From Nocardia lijiangensis NBRC 108240 (lineage in GTDB: Bacteria; Actinomycetota; Actinomycetes; Mycobacteriales; Mycobacteriaceae), in assembly GCF_001613045.1 (NCBI RefSeq), contig NZ_BDBP01000063.1, forward strand, positions 1 to 41,544: a stretch of 41,544 nucleotides of DNA. Direction: 5' to 3'. Made by a program: the position numbers and the translations under genes. The notes beneath the pieces were generated by a model. The model searched no databases and was not told the origin of the DNA. It saw nothing but the letters and a program-made list of their open reading frames with translations. Numbering within the stretch: position 1 is the stretch's first letter; each line of letters opens with the position of its first letter. Below are positions 12,001 to 17,718 of this stretch, piece after piece.

Positions 12001-12508
12001 GCAAGGCGTTGTAGTGCTCGGCCATTCGGGTCACGACATTGAACGCGGCGTAGCCATCGACGATGAGGTGATGGGCACGCGCGTACCACAGGTAGTGATC
12101 GTCAGCGAGCCGGATCAGCCGCGTCGCGGTGAGCCGGTCACGGCTCAAATCGACAGCCTTGGTGTTGTAATCGCGCCGCATCCATTCCATTGCCGCTGCG
12201 AACGGATCGTCCTCGCCGCTGACGTCCAGAATGGACTCGTTGTAGGTGATGCTGCGATCGACGAATTGATAGGGGACGCCGTTCGACTCGACCACCCGGA
12301 CGACGAGAGATTCGGTTTCGCGACTGGCGTCGTTCACCGCCTTGGTGAATACATCGTGGTCGATCGGCCCCTCGATTTCGATGTAGTGTGCGATGTTCAC
12401 CGTCGGCCCCCCCGACAGGTTGTCCGCGAGCCACATGCCGTACTGCGCCCTCGAGAGCGGAATCAGATCAAGCTGACTGTCGGCAGTTTCGGCTGACTTT
12501 CGGTTCAT
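1..12508 (-). CDS. Nonribosomal peptide synthetase, four modules visible, C-terminus beyond window
   Basis: A single frame stays open for 4169 codons. The order is C1-A1-PCP1-C2-A2-PCP2-C3-A3-PCP3-C4-A4, and PCP4 begins at the edge. The condensation motifs are HHLIVDG (about 146), HHICCDG (1206), HHISFDG (2254) and HHISCDG (3319). The adenylation TSGSTG cores start at 618, 1691, 2745 and 3810. The phosphopantetheine serines in GGNSL are S1020, S2071 and S3133. There are no epimerase or methyltransferase domains. Hand-aligned nine-residue A-domain codes are DYWQISSVF, DALVVGGIM, DLWFLILVS and DIWFLAWVV; I cannot assign substrates from them. C1 (PLSRAQYGMWLADNL, then AHYIEIEG) resembles the first C domain of EntF, so the protein may accept an acyl group from another carrier. 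The ATG at 12508 is preceded by GAGAGG five bases away. Tailoring, release and partner genes are not in view. Confidence 0.96.
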   Translation of the reverse strand, partial: MNRKSAETADSQLDLIPLSRAQYGMWLADNLSGGPTVNIAHYIEIEGPIDHDVFTKAVNDASRETESLVVRVVESNGVPYQFVDRSITYNESILDVSGEDDPFAAAMEWMRRDYNTKAVDLSRDRLTATRLIRLADDHYLWYARAHHLIVDGYAAFNVVTRMAEHYNALLEGRPPVPWEAAGLRDIVETERAYRVSSRFETDKAYWLGKVADLPTPASLSGRTARWSKVDHVAGLQLPSELTDKLDRFSDDLHASPAQVVIAAFAAFLARMTGTDDVVLSMPVSARVTKALRNAAAMLANMVPIRFTVDTTTTVEQVIRASVSELVSVMRHQLYRFEDLRRDSNSLDASATSFGPIVNILFFDSEIRLGSAVGRYRALTSGALDDLQLNLYRPGADAPLLIELHGNANLYSQDELDAHAGRFIAFLRRFLDSPIATPLVEIPLVDPVEEAHIVGQLAGRDGATSAATLVDLLTRQAVATPSAVAVGSGATALTYRELDERSNRFARTLIALGAGPESLVAIAMPRDADLIVVALAVLKSGAGYLPLDVAHPADRLEYVLNDADPIAVVTTSSMREHVPGDPGRVVLFDSAACDESAAPITDADRPSPLSPGNVAYVIYTSGSTGRPKGVAIAHRAVATYLVNACAEIGVRTGDVWTLFHSFAFDYSVWEIFGALVSGGRVVVVDSLTTRSPDEVVRLVALEKVTVFNQTPSAFHQFAVARQRYADAGEPDGELSMRLVILSGERLDPAGLADWYEHNPKLPVLANSYGITETTVFVTYLGLTPQIAMPGAPSAIGPALPGLRTYVLDERLRPAPLGAWGEIYVAGTQLARGYLNRPALTAGRFVANPFGKPGERLYRSGDIARWNHTGELEYRGRGDQQVQLRGFRIELDEIRNALLTHSAVSAAVVVVHLPGTEAARLVAYVVPVGEIAGGADTLRTHVATMLPEYMVPAVVVVLSELPLTVNGKVDHRALPEPVFDSAAAYVAPSTVMEETIADVFAEVLGLERVGVLDNFFELGGNSLTATSAAVRIAELTRSELSVRDLFGKPTVVELAAHIDAEHRPGRLALRAQPRVGPVPLSPAQNRMWLINQVDPASAAYNIPLVVQLTGRLDVAALRTALTDVIDRHESLRTVYPLVNGEGTQVVLPAEQVVAGLDLSPDPIDPADIEHRLRDLASIGSDVRTSPPIRVTLLASADRRRHVLVIVLHHICCDGSSLGPLAADVVTAYEARSEGKKPAWQPLTVQCADYSIWHRTLLGDENDPESLAARQLRFWAAQLAGMPPLLELPADHARPAHQSMRGDVADAVIPAETFAGIERLARTANATTFMVVHAALAVLLARLSGSEDITIGTPVAGRGERALEPLIGMFVNTVPLRTEVRSGESFTAFLARVKDVDLDAFANSDLPYERVVDEIDPKRSTAYEPLCQVYLAFENMDRPSLELPDLTVEILDPGPRPAKVDIIVTVAENTAAGGDVALRIDYATDLFDRATVDELAARLNLILAAIVADPQVSVGGVNVLSGVERAGLLPASGGRAEAPRVLAELLSVRDPGAVAVVSGERTVSYAELDAWSNRLARQLIGWGVGPGDQVALAMARSVEFVVGIWAVTKAGAAFVPVDPRNPADRVALMVADADVRVGITVEASQDLLPDSVQRLVLDEPDTTVCLASRSAAAVTDADRVRPCRISDTAYVLYTSGSTGTPKGVAVTHRGLANFAAEQRERYRVDGSSRVLQLAAPGFDAVVLELLMAHANGAALVVSPPEVFAGPGLAELVRAQRVSHAFVTPSVLATMSPDGLDSLRVLVAGGEAVPAETVAVWGPGRQLFNGYGPTETTIMVAISDPLCVGDRVTIGGPIRGVEAVVLDTGLQPVPVGVTGQLYVSGVQLARGYLDRPVATATAFVANPYGPPGTRMYRTGDLARWTPEETLEYLGRTDLQVKIRGQRIELGEIEAVLAAHPAVSVAVTVGVATDGGSRLAAYVVPAIDTVDTAELLRYAAQRLPSHMVPDTVMVLDTLPLSSVGKIDRAALPEPVFAAGTVEFVAPRDATEQLVADVCASVLGIEHVGVFDSFFDLGGNSLSATRVAAQLSVAFGVDVSLRTVFDAPTLAALAEHLRTSDAAGREPLAPQERPVRIPLSPAQARMWFLNRFDTNSPLYNIPMVVHMSGELDVTAMHATIADVLDRHESLRTVYPDSDSGPHQVVVSVETALPRWEPVPVAASEVEAHIAAEVAAGFDVTAEVPFRITLLRSAPDDHTLVLVVHHISFDGSSLAPLAADLMTAYKARVRQQVPPWAPLPVQYADYALWQRTMLGTESDPSRQAVAQIDYWRAALVDVPEVLDLPADRPRPAKQSFRGATVSTTVPADLHREVIALARRHDATVFMVMHAAYAALLARLSGTGDIAVGTPIAGRGEPGLDALVGMFVNTLVLRTRIEPATSFLRILDQVRATDLAAFENADIPFERLVEVLNPPRTTAHAPLTQVGFSFQNIEIPTVGFEGLTVSARMADSSVAKYDLHLNLVDALAPDGEPGDMAVEFTYATDLFDEATITSIFDRYLQLLRAIIADPARAVGDIDLLTAKEARELIARSTGETTRPSSATIAHLFTAQVAATPGNTAVIDAEGGGRIGYREFAARVNSLARVLIGRGVGPGTVVAVAMRRSVDLLTTLYAIHAAGAAYLPLDPDHPVDRVRAVLTDAMPSAVLTRAVDKANLPDDVPVWTFEQFDTESAETSTVTDADRTRASRPDDLAYVIYTSGSTGVPKGVAVTHAAVVNQLLWLRDHYGLGGDDVMLWRTPFTFDLSVWELFSASTCGAAVVVAGPAAHGDPGAVARLMAEYRVTTVDFVPSLLSAFLEEAAAHEFPDLRRVLCIGEALPADTVRRFRDLSAARIDNLYGPTEAAVSVTSHRIDALDGGAVPIGVPEANVVVRVLDSRLRPVPVGVTGELYLGGVQLARGYHERPGLTAATFVADPCSGTSGARLYRTGDLVRWDAGGGLRYVGRADTQVKIRGLRIELGDIEAALVAHEQVNATVVQVRTDRGEQRLVAYVVATEALDVKRVRGFLLERLPAYMVPSSLIRIDAIPVTANGKVDYRALPVPDPGNQESGYRAPQGLVEQTVAGIFADLLDRPEIGADDNFFDLGGNSLVATRALSRIGEVVGVAVPVQVIFEAPTVADLAERISQLRAVPNLPEPAPKPRPDRVPLSQAQARMWFLNQFDPDAPGYVVPLAIRLDGVLDIDALAAAVGDVVERHESLRTMYPAVDGTPTQVVLDAADVVATWDPTPQPVGERELPDRLAEFSGTGFDVSKGVPLRIALYQLSDQAWVVALAVHHISCDGFSVAPLAADIVTAYRARSSGNPPDWAPLAVQFADYTLWQREVLGSADDPDSYVARDIDYWRTQLAGIPEVIELPADRPRPIVQTQRGAVDLVTIPSELQGRLEALARRSGATTFMVVHTALAVLLSKLSGSDDITIGVPSAGRGHRSLDNLVGMFVNTLVMRTRVTADQSFSSLLNQVRRTDIEAFDHATVPFEQVVEAVNPARSTAHTPLFQVMLAYQNMGQARVELPGLTVENVDPGDSAAIYDLLLMMTEGHGTHNEPTGMTLRLTYATDLFDQDSVRRFAEQFVRVLDAAATDADAAVGGMELLDAAERHLVLEQWNDTAAPAAAGRTLADAFDQQVTRTPDAPAIRVPDGTVLTYRDFDTRVNRLARWLIARGAGPETLVAVGIRRSVEQITALYAVVKAGAAFLPIDPDNPSARIAGVLNAARPLMVLTTSADGDELPEGFETARIDRVDVAGLPDGPITDAERRAPLRPATVAYVLFTSGSTGVPKGVALTHAATVSQLAWAQQQWPHDTSDTVLYKTPITFDIAVWELFWPLQTGAQILVAEHDGHRDPAYLAGVIARHRISTVHFVPSMLDVLLETAAGTELPSIRRVLVAGEALAQRTVDAAARVFAKAEVVNWYGPAEAEVVTAARCSAGVTTRAMVPIGTPVSGMRVYVLDSRLRPVPVGVVGDLYVSGVQLARGYHARADLTCGVFVANPFGAAGARLYRTGDLVRWTKAGELEYLGRSDFQVKVRGQRVEPGDVEAALSALPDVARAVAVATAEHIVGYVTLVAGAVTDGRAIRDQLTRALPSYLVPAAVQVLDAMPLTPNGKLDRPALPQPVFDDGEEFVPPRTEYEAA

Positions 12509-13174
12509 CTAAACCTCTCGCTCAGACTCGGAGGCACCGGAACACGGCGGACCCCGCCCCTGCCCGTGCTCGAAATTGCCTGTCTATGCACTTCGTCTAC
12601 GTCGAAGCAGCGCCCATATCTCTGATCCGGAACGCGCCGATCAGCACAGCGTGCGGCTCACCTCGTCCGCGCCCGGAATCACTCGGACGCCGACGTTCTA
12701 GTGCAACGAATCCCCAAGCTCCCACTCATTGACGTCTCCCAGCATCTCGAAATCTGAAATCGGACGTTTCGAACATCTGGCGAAGCAACGCGGGCTCACA
12801 TGCGAACAGCAATCTCGCGCAGTCTAGCGAATTAAGAGCCCCTTCTTTCGATCTTTGCCGGGCGTTCGGCAAGGTGTGGTCGGGTTCGGATCGGTTTCCG
12901 GCGACTGACCAGCAACCGGCAGACAGCACAGGATGGCCCGGTCAGCGGGTGTCTCACGGGCCTCACAGGCCCCTGCAGTTTCAGGGCGAGACCGGCGACC
13001 ACCGGCCGGATCCGGTTGTGCCGAACGCTGCCGAACCATCGCCCCGGGCAGGGAACACGTGCCCGCCCAGGGCGAGGTTCGGCGTAAGCCGGTGCGCGGG
13101 CGTCACCCGCGCGCGGGCGTCAGCGGGTGCACGGCGTCAGCCGGTGCGCGGGTGTCAGCCACCCGGACGCCCGG
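12509..13174. other. Intergenic region upstream of the NRPS gene
   Basis: No convincing gene is seen in these 666 bases. The right part is the 3' flank of the IPT/TIG gene and the left part must hold the NRPS promoter. I looked for an IdeR/DmdR-type iron box near the NRPS start and did not see one. Short open frames here lack a ribosome binding site and family resemblance. Confidence 0.6.
13081..13160. repeat. Degenerate GC-rich direct repeats after the IPT/TIG gene
   Basis: A unit reading roughly GGCGTmAGCCGGTGCGCGGG occurs near 13081 and again near 13133, with a shorter variant between them. This is local low-complexity DNA just past the stop codon of the IPT/TIG gene, with no evident function. 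Confidence 0.5.
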
Positions 13175-13912
13175 TCAGACGTAGGTGTAGGACACCCCAT
13201 TGCTGGTTCCACCCGAGCCGGTGACGGTGACCTGCACCGTGCCCGTCCCCGGGGGCGCGATCGCGGTGAGCTGCGTGCTGGAATCCACGGTGAAGGTAGT
13301 GGCGGTGGTGCCGAACCGCACCGTCAGGGGGCCGGTGAACCCGGTGCCGGTGATCGTGACACTGTTACCGCCCGAAGCGGGCCCCGTGGCCGGGGAGACG
13401 GACGTGATAGTGGGCACGACGACGTAGGTGTAGGTCACCCCGTTGCTGGTTCCGCCCGGGCCGGTGACCGTGATCTGCACAATGCCGGTTCCGGCAGGAG
13501 CAACGGCGGTGATCTGCGTGTCCGAGTCGACCGTGAAGGAGGTTGCCGCCGGGCCACCGAAACTGACTGCGGTGACACCTGTCAGATTGGTGCCGGTGAG
13601 GGTGACCGTGTTCCCGCCGGTGGTCGGCCCCTGAGTGGGGCTCACGCTGGTCAGGGAAGGAACCGGGAGATAGGTGTAGGACACACCGTTACTGGTTCCC
13701 CCCGAGGATGTGGTGACGGTGACCTGCACCGTACCCGACCCGGGAGGGGCGATGGCCGTGATCTGCGTGGTGGAGTCCACCGTGAAACTGGTCGCCACCG
13801 TACCGAATTTCACCGTGGTGACGATAGGGACGAATCCGGTGCCGGTAATCGTGACACTGGTATTCCCCGATGCGGGCCCGGAAGCCGGAGCGAGGGAAGT
13901 GATGGTCGGCAT
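13175..13912 (-). CDS. IPT/TIG-domain repeat protein (three tandem domains)
   Basis: The 245-residue protein is three tandem Ig-like IPT/TIG domains of about 80 residues (about 1-82, 83-165, 166-245). Each opens with a motif such as PTITSVSPATGPASGG and closes with GGTSNGVSYTY. This fold is found in surface adhesins, cell-wall proteins and DNA-binding factors and binds proteins or sugars. No signal peptide, membrane segment or sorting motif is visible, so export would need a non-classical route or the protein is cytoplasmic. The ATG at 13912 has a good GAAGGAAAG ribosome site, which argues against a missed upstream leader. The gene stands alone between the NRPS and the IS remnant. Calling it a binding protein is inference. 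Confidence 0.88.
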   Translation of the reverse strand: MPTITSLAPASGPASGNTSVTITGTGFVPIVTTVKFGTVATSFTVDSTTQITAIAPPGSGTVQVTVTTSSGGTSNGVSYTYLPVPSLTSVSPTQGPTTGGNTVTLTGTNLTGVTAVSFGGPAATSFTVDSDTQITAVAPAGTGIVQITVTGPGGTSNGVTYTYVVVPTITSVSPATGPASGGNSVTITGTGFTGPLTVRFGTTATTFTVDSSTQLTAIAPPGTGTVQVTVTGSGGTSNGVSYTYV

Positions 13913-14554
13913 GAGTATCTTTCCTTCGAGAGTCGATCAGAGCCCCGGTCCGACCTTGGAGAAGTGTGCCGGGGCAGAGTGCGGCACTGCCGGGAGCCGG
14001 CCCCGGGCAGTGGCACGAGAGCCCGACCGCAGCCATAGCTGTATTGCCGATGACGTTGCCAGCGGTCGGTAACGATGCGCACCGATGTCGGTGACGCAGG
14101 CGCATTTCGAGCAGGAGGCGTCGCCAGGTTCGCGCCGCCACTTCCTCCATTATTTTGAATTGGCTACATTTCCCCTCGCAGAAATTCGACTTGGAATAAA
14201 ACCATCCCAAACATACGCCTGGGGAAATCGGAAAGCAAGAATCCGTGCCGAATTCGAGACACTAGTCGGACCAGGTGAGAGGCAGTTCGAGGGTGATTTT
14301 CACTATTTCCGAAGTCGTTTTATCGCGAATTTCAGCGGCGTTTTATCACCAATTTCGACAGCGCTTCAGGTCGAGTTTTCGACCACCTCCGACGGCATCG
14401 GCCATGTGCACCATCTCTGAACTCGGAACGTTTGTTTCTCACATCCGGTCCGGGCCCTCCGATGGATCCGAAGCGGGCGCCGAGGAGCCATTGGTCGAGC
14501 AGACACAGCGGCAGACGCGACGGCATCGGCGGTGCGAGTCGGGGGTCGGGCGGG
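13913..14554. other. Intergenic region with an AT-rich island
   Basis: This is 642 bases without a convincing gene. The stretch about 14140-14400 is clearly poorer in G+C than the rest of the window. An open plus frame at 14085-14420 has no recognisable domain or ribosome site. It probably carries the promoter of the IPT/TIG gene on its left side and IS-related sequence on its right. Confidence 0.55.
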
Positions 14555-15526
14555 TCAGCCGGGTTGGTCGGTGGGTTCGGTTGCCTTGGCATGGGCACCG
14601 CGATAGCTGTGGGTGCCGGTCTCGATGATGTTGCCGCCGAAGGTGAGTCGGTCGATGATGGCGGCGCAGAGCCCAGCGTCGGTGAATATTGTCGACCAGT
14701 CGGCGAAGCTGCGGTTGGAGACGATCGCGACCGACTTCCTCTCCTCGCGTTCGGTCAGTACCTGAAACAGCAATTCGGCGCCGCGCCTGTCCAATTCCGT
14801 GTAGCCGAGTTCATCGATGCAGAGGAGGTCGACGCCGCTGTAGCGGGCGATGGTGTTGGTGAGCCGTTTGTTGTCGACGGCTTCGATCAGTTTGTTGACC
14901 AGCCTGGCAGCCAGCGTGTACCTGACGCGGTATCCGGCCTTCGCCGCCTCGGTGCCCAAGGCGATGAGCAGATGGGATTTCCCGGTGCCGGAGTCACCGA
15001 TCAAGCACAACGGCTGCCCTTCCTTGACCCACTCGCAGGTAGCGAGAATACGGATCATGGCGGGGTCGACACTTGGGTTGGCACCGAAATCGAAGTCACG
15101 CAACGTTTTCGAGCGGGGGAACCCGGCGGCCTTGACGAGCCGTTCGGAGCGGCGACGGGCTGTCATCTGTTCCGCCTGTAGCTGTGGTCTGCGTTCGCGG
15201 ACATAGGCACTGACTCGCTGATACGACACGTCGCTCATGCCGTGCTCCTCGAGCAAACGGTGATAGATCCGGGTCGCCGTGTGTCGTTGTCTCCGAGGCA
15301 CATCCAGATCGGCGCGCAGAACGTCGTCGATGAACGGCTTGTAGGGGTCCAGCTTCTGCGGTCGCGGCGGATACTCCTTACGCGGCTCGGGCCACACCGA
15401 CTCCGTCGCGTTGGCCACCGTACGCCACCCGACCTTGTGCTTGCGCTCGATGGCACGCATGGACAAGCCGGCGCGAAGATCCTGGCGGATCGCCGCGTAC
15501 AGCTCAACTTTCGACATGTCAGACAC
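14555..15526 (-). CDS. IS21-type IstA/IstB in-frame fusion (remnant transposition protein)
   Basis: The 323 residues join two IS21 proteins. Residues 1 to about 115 match the N-terminus of an IstA transposase: the helix-turn-helix region (SKVELYAAIRQDLRAG, KVGWRTV) and the following segment with RHTATRIYHRLLEEHGM. From about 120 the protein is IstB, the AAA+ helper ATPase, with Walker A GDSGTGKS at 177-184 and Walker B LLCIDELGY near 235. The whole IstA DDE catalytic core and the IstB N-terminus are missing, so a deletion joined the genes at about 15160-15185 without breaking the frame. The product cannot transpose DNA by itself but could still bind DNA and ATP. GTG at 15526 is chosen because GGGGAG lies 7 bases upstream; ATG at 15517 is the alternative. 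Confidence 0.85.
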   Translation of the reverse strand: MSDMSKVELYAAIRQDLRAGLSMRAIERKHKVGWRTVANATESVWPEPRKEYPPRPQKLDPYKPFIDDVLRADLDVPRRQRHTATRIYHRLLEEHGMSDVSYQRVSAYVRERRPQLQAEQMTARRRSERLVKAAGFPRSKTLRDFDFGANPSVDPAMIRILATCEWVKEGQPLCLIGDSGTGKSHLLIALGTEAAKAGYRVRYTLAARLVNKLIEAVDNKRLTNTIARYSGVDLLCIDELGYTELDRRGAELLFQVLTEREERKSVAIVSNRSFADWSTIFTDAGLCAAIIDRLTFGGNIIETGTHSYRGAHAKATEPTDQPG

Positions 15527-15600
15527 CGGCAGGCTCCCCTCACCCCGCGACCCGTAATTCCACTATAACCGCAGGTTCTGCCGCAAATCCGTGACTCGGC
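14555..15600 (-). mobile_element. Internally deleted IS21-family element
   Basis: The coding part is the IstA-IstB fusion. An intact IS21-family element carries two genes over about 2-2.5 kb; here about 1 kb remains. I could not identify the terminal repeats or a target-site duplication, so the borders are approximate. The sequence upstream of the fused gene (15540-15600) may include the original istA-side end. Confidence 0.65.
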
Positions 15601-15938
15601 AACGCCCCCGTCAAGATTCGTGAGCAAACGCTGTCGCGGTTGATGAACAGGGGACGGGCCCGAGGGACACCTCGATCCCGTCCCGAGTAGTGACAGATCG
15701 TTTTCGGCCGGGGAGGTCGATGCGTTGCCGCTGCGGCAGCGACGTGTCGAGTCACCACGCGCCGGCCATGCGCAACAGTGGGACCCCCGCGGGCACGCGC
15801 GGGTGTGGTGACGGCGGGGTACGAGGTGGGCCGCTCGGGAATCGCCCTGGGGCAGGCAGACTCATGCGTATCTGCCGGACCCGAGAACGGGCGGCGAACA
15901 TCCGCACGGCAGAGCGGTGCCCCGGTGGAGCGGTCCCG
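15527..15938. other. Intergenic region between the IS remnant and the SRPBCC gene
   Basis: No supported gene is seen. Open frames on both strands here lack ribosome sites and recognisable motifs. Part of this stretch may be IS end sequence. Confidence 0.5.
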
Positions 15939-16403
15939 TTACGTGCGTTCGGCCGTTCCCCCACCGTCGCGGGCTTCGATAGCCTTGACGGTCTTTCCGA
16001 AGGCCTGCTTCAACACGGGTCCGCCGACGGTCCCGACCACGACTCCGAGGATCCGTCCCTTGAGGTTCTTGCCTTCGCGCACCACGACGACATCCACATC
16101 GGTCGTCCCATCGGGCCGGCGCGTGAAGGTATATGTGTGACCGGAGTGACCACCCCACACGTTCGAGTCGGTGGTTGTCATGACCACACGGTCGGGGTCC
16201 GACCAGTCGTAGTGCAGGCGTTCCCAGATTCCGCGCGAGCCCTCCGTGACGTCGGCCTCACCTCGGCCCCGGTCGTGTACCTCGAGGTATTTGTCGGTGC
16301 TGTTGCCGAACAGCTGCGAGCGACCAGGCCCGAAATCGGTGAGCGCCGCCACGAACTGCTCCGGTGTCGAACTCGTCGTCTCTTTGAAGTGGATGGTGGA
16401 CAT
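15939..16403 (-). CDS. SRPBCC (START/polyketide-cyclase-like) family protein
   Basis: This is a 154-residue single-domain protein. The pattern of strands and a long C-terminal helix fits the helix-grip SRPBCC fold: an N-terminal strand MSTIHFKETTSS, SPEQFVAALTDFGPGR-like helices, and a final helix rich in Lys and Ala (GPVLKQAFGKTVKAIEAR). Such proteins hold hydrophobic ligands in a cavity; the ligand cannot be told from sequence. AAAGAG precedes the ATG at 16403. It is monocistronic, with non-coding DNA on both sides. Fold-level assignment only. Confidence 0.75.
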   Translation of the reverse strand: MSTIHFKETTSSTPEQFVAALTDFGPGRSQLFGNSTDKYLEVHDRGRGEADVTEGSRGIWERLHYDWSDPDRVVMTTTDSNVWGGHSGHTYTFTRRPDGTTDVDVVVVREGKNLKGRILGVVVGTVGGPVLKQAFGKTVKAIEARDGGGTAERT

Positions 16404-16905
16404 TGTTTGCTCTTTCGCTCGAGAGATGACCGCTTCAGGGTCGGCGGGTTCCGGGGGTGGGGTTCGAGCGTCGAATCCGCAGCAGTTGGGACCCGGGGCG
16501 GGTGACAGGCCTTGTTGCTCCCGTCGGCGTCGACGGCACTGGTTCGAAGCCAGGAGGGGAGGATGATCTGAGCGAGGTGCTTTCGAAGTGTTCGGGCAGG
16601 CTGTGGAGTGCGCTCGAACAGGCCCATAGCACCGTTTGCCCGAGATGATCCGGACCGCAGGATCGTCCTCGACGTGCGCGGTGTGTTCCTATCGATGAAT
16701 CATGATCTCCCGGCGCATGCCGGCGCAAGGCTCGGGCGCGATCGGAACATGCCAAGGCGCCTCAGAACCTCGCCGCATTCACCGCCGCCGGGTCGCCAAT
16801 GCGGTCCCCGAGGCCATCCACCGACTGGTCTCGTACTTCAACGCCCGGGAACCGGCGGCCGACAATGGCTGAAGATGCTGTCTGGGCTTCCAGGAATTGC
16901 GGTAG
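16404..16905. other. Intergenic region before the tRNA genes
   Basis: About 500 bases with no supported gene. Overlapping open frames on both strands look like GC-driven noise. It contains the promoter side of the SRPBCC gene and ends at the terminator of tRNA-Val(CAC). Confidence 0.5.
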
Positions 16906-16942
16906 AAAAAATCCCCCCGACCAGGCAATACGTCGAGGGGAT
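16906..16942 (-). terminator. Rho-independent terminator of tRNA-Val(CAC)
   Basis: Read on the minus strand, the arms ATCCCCTCGAC and GTCGGGGGGAT pair over 11 bp with one G-T pair around a 10-base loop. A run of T follows directly. It starts 4 bases after the tRNA 3' end. Confidence 0.88.
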
Positions 16943-16946
16943 CGAG

Positions 16947-17018
16947 TGGTCCCAGCTGGGATCGAACCAGCGACCTTCCGCGTGTGAGGCGGACGCTCTC
17001 CCGCTGAGCTATGAGACC
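16947..17018 (-). tRNA. tRNA-Val (anticodon CAC)
   Basis: 72 bases fold as a tRNA. The acceptor stem GGTCTCA pairs with TGGGACC, with discriminator A. The D arm is GCTCAGCGGGAGAGC and the anticodon loop CTCACAC gives CAC, reading GUG. The T arm contains GGTTCGATCC. CCA is not encoded. It is divergent from the Gly-Cys-Val cluster. Confidence 0.97.
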
Positions 17019-17065
17019 GAACTCTCTGTTCGGGTGGCGACTCGTTGCCCTCCGAACGAGATGGA

Positions 17066-17071
17066 ACATTA
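17066..17071 (-). promoter_or_regulatory. Candidate -10 element of tRNA-Val(CAC)
   Basis: On the minus strand the hexamer is TAATGT inside GCTAATGTTC, about 48 bases before the tRNA 5' end. The same decamer sits at the same distance in front of the plus-strand tRNA cluster. The -35 element is not clear. Confidence 0.45.
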
Positions 17072-17450
17072 GCACGCTCTACCGGTCAGCCACCAAATCG
17101 CCACTTGGACAGCACCGATTCGTCGTGTTGCGGATGAGACTCGTGAGTCTTGGCGCGGGGCCCGCACCGCCCTCGCGGCCCTACTTCGAGGCGACGGGCC
17201 GAATGCCTGACCGACGGGAATTCTCGCCGCCCGGTAGACCCAGGGCCCGCCGCCCTTCGGACCTGACAGCCGCGAGTCGGCGCGTACTCGGAGAGCTCGA
17301 GCCCCCGGATGACACTCGCGATGACCACGTCGACGATCGTCGCGGGAGGGTCCTGAGCACGACGCACAGACCTCCCTAGTCCCCCGCACCCCACCGGCCG
17401 CACCCGCCACACTCGCAACTTCGCCGTTTTCAGCCGTTCTACCAGCGGAT

Positions 17451-17480
17451 TTGTACCTTTCACCGGGCGTCGGCTAATGT
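17451..17480 (+). promoter_or_regulatory. Candidate promoter of the Gly-Cys-Val tRNA cluster
   Basis: TTGTAC (17451-17456) and TAATGT (17475-17480) are separated by 18 bases, and the -10 is 48 bases before tRNA-Gly. The duplicated GCTAATGTTC in front of the opposite tRNA supports the -10 assignment. Confidence 0.5.
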
Positions 17481-17528
17481 TCTGTCTCGCACCGAGGAGG
17501 CCGGAACGAAAGCCCCCGAGATGCAAAT

Positions 17529-17601
17529 GCGGATGTAGCGCAGCTGGTAGCGCATCACCTTGCCAAGGTGAGGGTCGCGGGTTCGAATCCCGTCATCCGC
17601 T
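17529..17601 (+). tRNA. tRNA-Gly (anticodon GCC)
   Basis: 73 bases. The acceptor stem GCGGATG pairs with CATCCGC, with discriminator T. The anticodon loop TTGCCAA sits between CACC... and GGTG... stem halves, giving GCC. The T arm is GGGTTCGAATCCC. CCA is not encoded. It is first in a three-tRNA cluster. Confidence 0.97.
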
Positions 17602-17646
17602 CGAGAGGTAGGGCCAGGCAGTGAAAACAGCCTTCCCCCTTTGCGC

Positions 17647-17717
17647 GGTGGAGTGGCCGAGTGGTGAGGCAACGGCCTGCAAAGCCGTGCACACGGGTTC
17701 GATTCCCGTCTCCACCT
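17647..17717 (+). tRNA. tRNA-Cys (anticodon GCA)
   Basis: 71 bases. The acceptor stem GGTGGAG pairs with CTCCACC, with discriminator T as expected for Cys. The anticodon loop CTGCAAA gives GCA. The T arm is GGGTTCGATTCCC. CCA is not encoded. The next tRNA starts two bases on. Confidence 0.97.
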
Positions 17718-17718
17718 C

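Larger units (their letters stand above)
17019..17528. other. Divergent tRNA promoter region
   Basis: 510 bases lie between two divergent tRNA units. Both sides carry the same GCTAATGTTC block, ending 48-49 bases from the respective tRNA 5' end and read outward. The middle, about 17090-17440, holds nothing I can name. Confidence 0.55.

Noticed and set aside
11156..12496. 446-codon plus-strand frame opposite the first NRPS module
   Set aside because: Antisense shadow; the minus strand here encodes a clear condensation domain with HHxxxDG.
12509..12720. Iron-responsive (IdeR/DmdR) box that would mark the NRPS as a siderophore gene
   Set aside because: No TTAGGTTAGCCTAACCTAA-like palindrome was found upstream of the NRPS start.
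12726..12929. Small minus-strand frame upstream of the NRPS
   Set aside because: No ribosome site, no domain and no neighbour that would support it.
14085..14420. 111-codon plus-strand frame in the AT-rich island
   Set aside because: No recognisable domain or ribosome site; composition fits non-coding DNA.
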